11,402 nucleotides of DNA from Vibrio sp. (lineage in GTDB: Bacteria > Pseudomonadota > Gammaproteobacteria > Enterobacterales > Vibrionaceae). The first letter of the stretch is position 1. Each line of letters starts with the position of its first letter. The position numbers and the translations under genes are program-made. The notes beneath the pieces were generated by a model. That model saw nothing but the letters and a program-made list of their open reading frames with translations, searched no databases and was not told the origin of the DNA. This document shows, in pieces, positions 5,898 to 11,402 of the stretch. Location: positions 1-11,402 of the forward strand of contig SLFB01000177.1 in the NCBI GenBank assembly GCA_007124475.1, read 5' to 3'.

Positions 5898-6295
5898 ACT
5901 AACCACTCCCTCAACGGATGCTGTCAATTATCGCATCAACTCTACTATGGCTAGATGAATCAATGAGATTGATGTGATAAGCATAGATAAATCAAGCATC
6001 AGAGTAAATAGATAGGCTGACGATACTCGGACCACTCAATGATCCTTGAAGCGGAAGACGTGAGTCAACAGCGCTTCAAATTTAGGTGTCACTTCAAGTA
6101 ATAAGACGATAACCATCACCAGCTCAGTCAATAGCTAGGAAAAGTGATCCAGTTCCTATTTTTTATCTGCAACTTGAGTATCATAACGATAGAAGTCAGG
6201 ACAGATTTTCCAGCCAGCGATTCTGATGAATGGATTCTTAAGGCAGAGATGGCTAAGTGTAAGCAACTAAAAATAATTATCTTAAGGATCCTGTG
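5898..6295. promoter_or_regulatory. Divergent fxsA / aspA control region
   Basis: This 398-base region separates fxsA and aspA. It contains a perfect 6-bp inverted repeat ATCAAT-GAG-ATTGAT (5959-5973), a possible CRP site with a -10 (listed separately) and the aspA ribosome binding site AAGGA at 6284-6288. I found no perfect FNR box here, although aspA is often controlled by FNR and CRP. No gene-like open frame is present. Confidence 0.55.
6143..6184 (+). promoter_or_regulatory. Possible CRP-dependent promoter of aspA
   Basis: AGTGA-N6-TCCTA (6143-6158) matches the CRP consensus TGTGA-N6-TCACA at 4 and 3 of 5 positions, with flanking A and T runs. TATCAT (6179-6184) would be the -10, with a start near 6191. 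This places the CRP centre at about -41, the class II position. E. coli aspA is known to respond to CRP. The right half site is poor, so this is a suggestion only. Confidence 0.3.
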
Positions 6296-7744
6296 ATGGC
6301 TACCCAAACTGAAACCTCAATGACACCTCAAACTACTCGTATCGAAGAAGACTTACTTGGCCAACGCCACGTTCCAGCGGATGCTTATTATGGTATCCAT
6401 ACATTACGAGCAATCGAAAACTTTAATATCTCTAATGTCACCATTTCCGATGTTCCTGAATTTGTCCGTGGCATGGTTATGACCAAAAAAGCCGCTGCGC
6501 TCGCTAACAAAGAGCAAGGTGTGATCCCTAAAGATGTTGCTAACTACATTATTCAGGCCTGTGACCTTATTTTGGAAACCGGCAAATGCATGGATCAATT
6601 CCCATCGGATGTGTTTCAAGGTGGTGCAGGCACATCGGTGAATATGAATACCAATGAAGTGATTGCCAACCTTGCTCTTGAGCTGATGGGCAAACAAAAA
6701 GGTGAGTACCAGTTCATTAACCCTAATGACCATGTCAACAAGAGCCAATCGACTAACTGTGCTTACCCAACGGGCTTCCGTATTGCCGTCTATAACAGTA
6801 TTCTCAAACTGATTGAGTCGATTGAATACATCAAAGGCGCTTTTGAGCTTAAAGCCGTCGAGTTTAACCAAATCCTTAAAATGGGACGCACTCAGTTACA
6901 AGATGCAGTACCCATGACAGTAGGTCAGGAGTTTCATGCATGGGCAGTCACTCTTAATGAAGAAATTCGCGCTCTTCAATACACTTCTAAATTACTGTTA
7001 GAAGTTAACCTAGGTGCCACAGCCATAGGCACTGGTTTAAACACCGCACCAGGTTATCAAGCATTGGCAATCCAATATTTGGGGGAAGTCACTGGGCTGG
7101 AAGTGGTTCCGGCGGAAGATTTAATTGAAGCGACCTCAGATTGTGGCGCTTATGTAATGACCCATGGCGCGCTGAAACGCTTAGCGATGAAGCTATCAAA
7201 GATCTGTAACGATTTACGCCTACTTTCCTCTGGGCCACGCGCTGGACTCAACGAGCTTAACTTACCTGAACTACAAGCAGGCTCATCAATCATGCCGGCC
7301 AAAGTTAACCCCGTCATCCCTGAGGTGGTTAACCAAGTGTGCTTTAAAGTCTTCGGTAATGACAATACCATTACTTACGCCGCAGAAGCGGGACAATTAC
7401 AGCTTAACGTTATGGAGCCTGTGATTGCGCAAGCGATGTTTGAGTCTATTTCCTTACTGTCTAACGCTTGTGTTAACTTGCGTGATAAATGTGTCGATGG
7501 TATTACGGTCAACAAAGAGATCTGTGAAGGCTATGTATTTAACTCCATAGGTATCGTCACTTACCTTAACCCTTATATCGGCCACCATGAAGGCGACATC
7601 GTGGGTAAAATCTGTGCTGAAACGGGCAAAAGCGTACGCGAGGTGGTTCTTGAGCGTGGTTTGCTCACTGAAGAAGAGCTAGATGACATTTTCTCAGTCG
7701 ACAACTTAATGTACCCTAAATACAAAGCAAAACGTTATGAGTAA
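6296..7744 (+). CDS. aspA: Aspartate ammonia-lyase (aspartase)
   Basis: AspA converts L-aspartate reversibly to fumarate and ammonia in the cytoplasm, as a homotetramer of the fumarase/aspartase superfamily. Anaerobically it supplies fumarate as electron acceptor. The 482-residue product compares with 478 in E. coli and is highly similar throughout. Landmarks: RIEEDLLG from residue 15, GTSVNMNTNEV (112-122) for substrate binding, QSTN (151-154), the signature GSSIMPAKVN (329-338) with the catalytic Ser331, and the conserved end YKAKRY. Residue 155 is Cys where the family has Asp (STND). I prefer ATG 6296, seven bases after AAGGA, over the GTG just before it; ATG 6320 is also possible and nearer the usual N-terminus. 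A strong hairpin follows, then a dcuB-like gene on the same strand. Confidence 0.97.
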   Translation: MATQTETSMTPQTTRIEEDLLGQRHVPADAYYGIHTLRAIENFNISNVTISDVPEFVRGMVMTKKAAALANKEQGVIPKDVANYIIQACDLILETGKCMDQFPSDVFQGGAGTSVNMNTNEVIANLALELMGKQKGEYQFINPNDHVNKSQSTNCAYPTGFRIAVYNSILKLIESIEYIKGAFELKAVEFNQILKMGRTQLQDAVPMTVGQEFHAWAVTLNEEIRALQYTSKLLLEVNLGATAIGTGLNTAPGYQALAIQYLGEVTGLEVVPAEDLIEATSDCGAYVMTHGALKRLAMKLSKICNDLRLLSSGPRAGLNELNLPELQAGSSIMPAKVNPVIPEVVNQVCFKVFGNDNTITYAAEAGQLQLNVMEPVIAQAMFESISLLSNACVNLRDKCVDGITVNKEICEGYVFNSIGIVTYLNPYIGHHEGDIVGKICAETGKSVREVVLERGLLTEEELDDIFSVDNLMYPKYKAKRYE

Positions 7745-7759
7745 CTAAATTGACTCATC

Positions 7760-7793
7760 AAGAAGGCTCTGATTCAGAGCCTTCTTGGTTTCT
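7760..7793 (+). terminator. Terminator after aspA
   Basis: AAGAAGGCTCTG (7760-7771) and CAGAGCCTTCTT (7775-7786) form a perfect 12-bp stem. The T tract is interrupted (TTGGTTT), so termination may be partial, allowing some readthrough into the downstream transporter gene. It lies 15 bases after the aspA stop. Confidence 0.85.
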
Positions 7794-7988
7794 GGACGAT
7801 GGAAAGTCACGAAAACTTATTTTAAATCATGGTAATTTAGCCATCTTATTGACTCACTTCCATCCAACAAAGCAACCTTATGAATTTATATACCCCAATC
7901 ACTTGGTAAGTAGAAAGGGGATAACCCAAGGCCGTTTGAACTTTGGGCAAATAAAGCGGATTTTCCCATAATCTTTTAGGAGTATAAG

Positions 7989-9302
7989 ATGTTCATAATT
8001 GAGTTCCTTATCGTATTAGGATGTATCCTAATCGGTGCTAGGATTGGTGGTATTGGACTAGGTGTCATGGGCGGGATTGGTCTGGCCATTCTCAGTTTTG
8101 TATTTGGTCTGCGGCCAACTAGCCCACCGATTGATGTCATGTTAATGATCATGGCTGTTGTCGCCGCTGCGGCTTCAATGCAAGCTGCCGGTGGTCTAGA
8201 TTATTTGATCAAAATCGCCAGCAATATCTTGCGTAAAAACCCACGTCATATCACTTTCATCGCCCCATTAGTCACCTACTTTTTTACCATGATGGCTGGA
8301 ACGGGTCACGTTGCCTACTCGGTATTACCTGTTATTGCAGAAGTCAGTCGCCGTAGTGGTATTCGCCCAGAGCGTCCACTTGGTATGGCCGTCATCGCAT
8401 CACAGTTTGCGATTGTGGCTAGCCCTATCGCAGCTGCCGTGGTGGCACTAGTGGCTTTCTTGGAACCACAAGGAATTACTTTAGGTAACGTACTGATCGT
8501 CACTATCCCAAGTACATTCCTCGGTCTTGCCTGTGCTTGTATTTTTGTTAATAAAATCGGTAAAGAGCTGAAAGACGATCCTGAATATCAACGTCGCCTG
8601 CAAGATCCTGAATTCCGTGCAGAAATGGAACAAGAAATGCAAGTGGAAGATATTCAAATCACGCCACAAGCCAAAACATCGGTTTCTCTGTTCCTATTTG
8701 GTGCGATTATCGTCGTCTTTATGGGCGCGATTCCTGCTTTACGGCCACATTTTGATGGCTCGCCAATGGGAATGGCTCATACGATTGAAATCGTGATGTT
8801 ATCAGTCGCGGCTTTGATCATTCTGATCTGTAAACCTGATGGTAATACTATTACTCAGGGCTCAGTCTTCCATGCCGGGATGCGGGCCATCGTCGCTATC
8901 TTTGGTATCGCTTGGCTGGGTGATACCTTTATCGCAGGCCACGGTGATATGGTTAAAGAAGCAGTATCAGGATTAGTAGAGGTCGCACCTTGGACTTTTG
9001 CTTTTGCGCTATTTGCGTTATCCGTCATGGTCAACAGCCAAGGAGCAACCACCGCAGTGTTGGTTCCCGTAGCGATTACTTTAGGTTTACCACCAGCGAT
9101 CATTATTGCGGTTTTTGTTGCGGTGAATGGTTACTTCTTTGTTCCTAACTATGGCCCCATCATCGCCTCGATTGACTTTGACCGCACCGGTAGCACTCGC
9201 ATCGGTAAATACATTTTTAACCATAGTTTTATGCTACCCGGTCTACTCAGCATGACCTTCAGCATCGGATTTGGTTTGGTTTTAGCCAATATCTTCCTCT
9301 GA
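7989..9302 (+). CDS. dcuB: Anaerobic C4-dicarboxylate antiporter, DcuA/DcuB family
   Basis: This is an inner-membrane carrier that exchanges external aspartate, fumarate or malate for internal succinate during anaerobic growth. The 437-residue product fits the family (433-446). About ten or more hydrophobic segments are split by a charged cytoplasmic loop (about 190-228). Family signatures: GARIGGIGLG (17-25), AGGLDYL (67-73), LRKNPRHIT (81-89), GTGHVAYSVLPVIAEV (104-119), ASPIAAAVV (144-152), GIAWLGDTF (306-314) and FDRTGSTRIGKYIFNH near the end. Several stretches (GGIGL, PPIDVML, GTGHV, IRPERP) resemble E. coli DcuB, while GLDYL and LPVIAEV resemble DcuA, so the letter is uncertain. PNYGP (386-390) replaces the PTYP I recall in both E. 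coli proteins. AGGAG six bases upstream supports the start. It follows aspA in the same direction, the classic functional pair. Confidence 0.93.
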   Translation: MFIIEFLIVLGCILIGARIGGIGLGVMGGIGLAILSFVFGLRPTSPPIDVMLMIMAVVAAAASMQAAGGLDYLIKIASNILRKNPRHITFIAPLVTYFFTMMAGTGHVAYSVLPVIAEVSRRSGIRPERPLGMAVIASQFAIVASPIAAAVVALVAFLEPQGITLGNVLIVTIPSTFLGLACACIFVNKIGKELKDDPEYQRRLQDPEFRAEMEQEMQVEDIQITPQAKTSVSLFLFGAIIVVFMGAIPALRPHFDGSPMGMAHTIEIVMLSVAALIILICKPDGNTITQGSVFHAGMRAIVAIFGIAWLGDTFIAGHGDMVKEAVSGLVEVAPWTFAFALFALSVMVNSQGATTAVLVPVAITLGLPPAIIIAVFVAVNGYFFVPNYGPIIASIDFDRTGSTRIGKYIFNHSFMLPGLLSMTFSIGFGLVLANIFL

Positions 9303-9322
9303 TCATCAGATCAACGAGTGTT

Positions 9323-9352
9323 AAAGGGAGCAATCGCTCCCTTTTTATTTTT
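9323..9352 (+). terminator. Intrinsic terminator after the dcuB-like gene
   Basis: AAAGGGAGC (9323-9331) and GCTCCCTTT (9336-9344) form a perfect 9-bp stem with a 4-base loop, followed by a T-rich tail (TTTTTATTTTT). It lies 20 bases after the stop codon. Its tail merges into the FNR box. Confidence 0.93.
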
Positions 9353-9364
9353 GATATAAATCAA
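9351..9364. promoter_or_regulatory. FNR binding site (perfect TTGAT-N4-ATCAA)
   Basis: TTGATATAAATCAA matches the FNR consensus at all ten defined positions. A CATAAT -10-like hexamer at 9409-9414 would put it about 64 bases upstream of a start near 9421, close to a class I position. That transcript would run rightward to the YfcC-family gene with a leader of about 520 bases. Anaerobic control of that gene is therefore likely but not proven. Confidence 0.75.
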
Positions 9365-9722
9365 ACAAGCAGCGATTAATTACTCCTTAGCGTTAACTAT
9401 CAAAACTGCATAATATTTCTTGTTATTTTACTAAAAAATAAATACTGCCCTACCTTGTTATCACCAGCCTACTGTTTAGGTATAACTAACCCAGACGTTC
9501 CAGGAGCGACGTTTCATGTAAAGCATATTATTTCATTATTAATAAAATAATACCCTGAAACAAATAGCTACAACTCCGTTCATCTTTATATCTAAGGATA
9601 TTCTGTGAAGCAAAGCGAAGATAATTAAATCCACTCTATTTAAAATAAACCTCATTAAGGTCTGTAGATAAATTTTCACTCAACATTGTTATTGTTATTA
9701 AATGTATTTTTTCGCTGATTAA

Positions 9723-9850
9723 TATACCCAAAAAATTTGAAGTTGCAGGTAGGCGGCAAGTGAGTAAGTCCCCATGAGCATAGATAGACTATGTGATTGG
9801 GGCGAACGAACGTAGCCAACACCCCTGCAGCTTCAAGTAGGAAGGGTATA
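9723..9850. repeat. ERIC element (128 bp, best-preserved copy)
   Basis: It begins TATACCCA and ends GGGTATA, with inverted arms (TTTGAAGTTGCAGGTAGGCG on the left, CCCCTGCAGCTTCAAGTAGG on the right). A central near-palindrome is built around CATAG-ATAGA-CTATG flanked by CCCC and GGGG, followed by GCGAACGAACGTAGCCAACA. Size, ends and centre match the ERIC consensus. It sits about 95 bases before the YfcC-family gene and in the same orientation as the other copies. Confidence 0.95.
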
Positions 9851-9906
9851 AGAGAAATATTCTTAAATTAAAAAGTGACCATTATTCCAAACATTAGCCA
9901 CCAAGC

Positions 9907-9932
9907 ACATTTAGTCTTGAACTTCTAAATGT
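9907..9932. promoter_or_regulatory. 8-bp inverted repeat abutting the ribosome binding site of the YfcC-family gene
   Basis: ACATTTAG (9907-9914) and CTAAATGT (9925-9932) are exact reverse complements with a 10-base loop. AAGGAG (9933-9938) follows at once. The repeat could be an operator or an RNA hairpin affecting translation initiation. Confidence 0.6.
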
Positions 9933-9944
9933 AAGGAGAACGCT

Positions 9945-11390
9945 ATGACAAGCCAAACGTTACCTACTCAACGTAAGAAAGGCTTTTTTGCCAATCTAAA
10001 ATTCCCTTCAGCCTATACTATTTTATTTTTACTGATCGCTTTTGTCGCTTTATTAACCTGGATCGTCCCTGCAGGCCAATATGAACGCACAATGAATGAA
10101 GAGTTAGGTCGAGAAGTTCCGATTGCTGGCACCTACGCACCAGCAGAAGGTAATCCACAAGGTATTCTCGATGTGCTTCTTGCCCCCATTGACGGTTTCT
10201 ATGACCATAATACCTATGAAGCAGCAGCCATTGATGTATCGCTATTTATTTTAATTATTGGTGGTTTTCTAGGATTGGTGACCAAAACTGGAGCCATTGA
10301 CGCGGGTATTGAACGGGTCACTTCTCGTTTACAAGGCAGGGAAGAGTTAATGATACCCATCCTGATGGCGCTATTCGCTGCTGGAGGGACAATTTATGGT
10401 ATGGCAGAAGAATCTCTTCCCTTCTATACCTTGTTAGTGCCAGTGATGATGGCCGCTCGCTTTGACCCTGTTGTTGCTGCCGCTACCGTATTACTAGGAG
10501 CTGGCATTGGTACCTTAGGCTCTACCATTAACCCCTTTGCAACCGTGATTGCGGCCAACGCTGCGGGGATTCCCTTTACTGACGGTATTTTACTGCGTCT
10601 TGCGATTTTATTAGTGGGCTGGATCATCTGTGTTATGTACGTCATGCGCTATGCGAAAATGGTTCGCGCCGATCAAAGTAAATCTATTGTGTATGATAAA
10701 TATGAAGAAAACCAAGCGCATTTTTTAGGTAATCGCAGCGGAGAAGCCTTAGCATTTACCACCACTCGCAAAATTATTTTAACCATCTTTGCACTTTCTT
10801 TTGCCGTCATGATCTATGGTGTCTCTGTGGCTGGCTGGTGGATGGCTGAAATTTCTGCCATGTTCTTAGGTTCAACGATTCTCATTGGCTTAATTGCTCG
10901 CATGAGTGAAGAGGAGTTCACCTCCAGCTTCATTGATGGTGCTCGTGATTTATTAGGCGTCGCGTTAATCATTGGGATTGCACGAGGTATTGTTGTTGTC
11001 ATGGATAGAGGCATGATCACCGATACAATACTCAATTCAGCTGAGCACATCGTCACTGGCTTATCCTCGGTGATGTTTATTAACGTCATGTATTGGCTAG
11101 AAATTCTGTTATCTTTCTTAGTACCATCGTCTTCAGGTCTGGCGGTGCTCACTATGCCCATCATGGCTCCATTGGCTGATTTCGCTGGCGTTAGTCGCGA
11201 TCTCGTAGTGACCGCTTATCAATCGGCTTCAGGGCTCGTCAACCTCGTTACACCAACGTCAGCGGTTGTTATGGGAGGCTTGGCTATTGCCCGTGTGCCT
11301 TATGTACGTTGGATAAAATGGGTGGCACCATTACTCGGCATTCTGTGTGTATTCATTATGATTATGCTTAGTATTGGTGTGCTGCTGTAA
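9945..11390 (+). CDS. YfcC/DcuC-family transporter, substrate unknown
   Basis: This is a 481-residue inner-membrane carrier of the YfcC group (Pfam C4-dicarboxylate anaerobic carrier, DcuC-like). Members are annotated variously as dicarboxylate, arginine/ornithine or peptide-related transporters. After a short basic N-terminus (RKK), TM1 spans about 24-42 and ends in the group motif LTWIVPAGQYER (37-48). A periplasmic stretch of about 50 residues follows, then some eleven or twelve more hydrophobic segments. GGTIYGMAEESLPFY, GSTINPFAT and PSSSGLAVLTMPIMAPLAD are typical substrate-path motifs of this superfamily. It is complete, with AAGGAG six bases before the ATG. A perfect FNR box far upstream and the neighbouring aspA-dcuB suggest a role in anaerobic metabolism. 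The next gene, which might reveal the substrate, is outside the window. Confidence 0.85.
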   Translation: MTSQTLPTQRKKGFFANLKFPSAYTILFLLIAFVALLTWIVPAGQYERTMNEELGREVPIAGTYAPAEGNPQGILDVLLAPIDGFYDHNTYEAAAIDVSLFILIIGGFLGLVTKTGAIDAGIERVTSRLQGREELMIPILMALFAAGGTIYGMAEESLPFYTLLVPVMMAARFDPVVAAATVLLGAGIGTLGSTINPFATVIAANAAGIPFTDGILLRLAILLVGWIICVMYVMRYAKMVRADQSKSIVYDKYEENQAHFLGNRSGEALAFTTTRKIILTIFALSFAVMIYGVSVAGWWMAEISAMFLGSTILIGLIARMSEEEFTSSFIDGARDLLGVALIIGIARGIVVVMDRGMITDTILNSAEHIVTGLSSVMFINVMYWLEILLSFLVPSSSGLAVLTMPIMAPLADFAGVSRDLVVTAYQSASGLVNLVTPTSAVVMGGLAIARVPYVRWIKWVAPLLGILCVFIMIMLSIGVLL

Positions 11391-11402
11391 TGGCTTACTC
11401 TA

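Larger units (their letters stand above)
9303..9944. other. Long AT-rich gene-free stretch upstream of the YfcC-family gene
   Basis: These 642 bases hold the dcuB terminator, a perfect FNR box, an AT-only inverted repeat (TATTATTT 9526-9533 and AAATAATA 9545-9552), a full ERIC element and an inverted repeat at the yfcC-type ribosome binding site. The part from 9400 to 9720 is visibly richer in A and T than the genes. I see no open frame longer than a few codons with a ribosome binding site. It could be a long leader, a regulatory region or the scar of lost genes. Confidence 0.6.

Noticed and set aside
6404..6871. A 155-codon frame antisense to aspA
   Set aside because: It is a shadow of the highly conserved aspA coding sequence, with no signal of its own.
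7887..7906. TATACCCCAATCACTTGG-like stretch upstream of dcuB, resembling an ERIC end
   Set aside because: Only about 15 bases match and the following GTTGCAGG-GGCGGCAAG part is absent, so chance similarity cannot be excluded.
7750..7971. A 73-codon open frame between aspA and the dcuB-like gene
   Set aside because: It starts with TTG without a ribosome binding site and its first codons are the aspA terminator hairpin. The translation resembles no known family.
1..11402. CRISPR arrays, transposase genes, tRNA or rRNA genes, defence or toxin-antitoxin systems
   Set aside because: None was seen. Repeats are limited to ERIC-type elements and short local duplications or palindromes, and all clear genes belong to known core families.

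Overview
The window is an ordinary chromosomal segment of a gammaproteobacterium. The best fit is a member of the Vibrionaceae (Vibrio in the broad sense). This rests on the gene content and order (fieF, cpxP, divergent cpxRA, trmL, a cspA-type gene, fxsA, aspA, a dcuA/dcuB-type gene), on proteins close to but distinct from their E. coli counterparts, on a moderate GC content, and on copies of the ERIC repeat, which is known from enterobacteria and Vibrio. I see no phage, plasmid, transposase, CRISPR array, rRNA or tRNA gene, and no new multi-gene system. The unusual material is between the genes.

Bases 1-3815 hold the envelope-stress module. fieF (metal efflux, cut by the window edge) and cpxP (periplasmic chaperone/inhibitor) lie on the minus strand. 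cpxR-cpxA (response regulator and sensor kinase, overlapping by one base) lie on the plus strand. The 346-base divergent region between cpxP and cpxR carries a perfect CpxR box (GTAAA-N5-GTAAA), further GTAAA half sites, a perfect 10-bp inverted repeat, a 62-bp internally deleted ERIC element in the probable cpxP leader, and a perfect 12-bp tandem duplication just ahead of cpxR.

Bases 3816-5897 hold trmL (tRNA 2'-O-methyltransferase, plus strand), a full ERIC element, a CspA-family gene with its own terminator (minus strand), a gene-poor stretch with a degenerate ERIC half, and fxsA (inner-membrane protein, minus strand).

Bases 5898-9352 hold the anaerobic C4-dicarboxylate module. aspA (aspartate to fumarate and ammonia) is followed by a dcuB-like antiporter gene (aspartate/fumarate in, succinate out), each with a strong hairpin terminator. 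Together they feed fumarate respiration. AspA carries Cys where an Asp is expected in its conserved STND motif.

Bases 9353-11402 open with a 642-base gene-free, AT-rich stretch. It begins with a perfect FNR box (TTGAT-N4-ATCAA) and contains the best-preserved ERIC element. It leads into a complete YfcC/DcuC-family transporter gene, whose ribosome binding site directly follows an 8-bp inverted repeat. The substrate of this transporter cannot be read from the sequence, and the gene after it lies outside the window.
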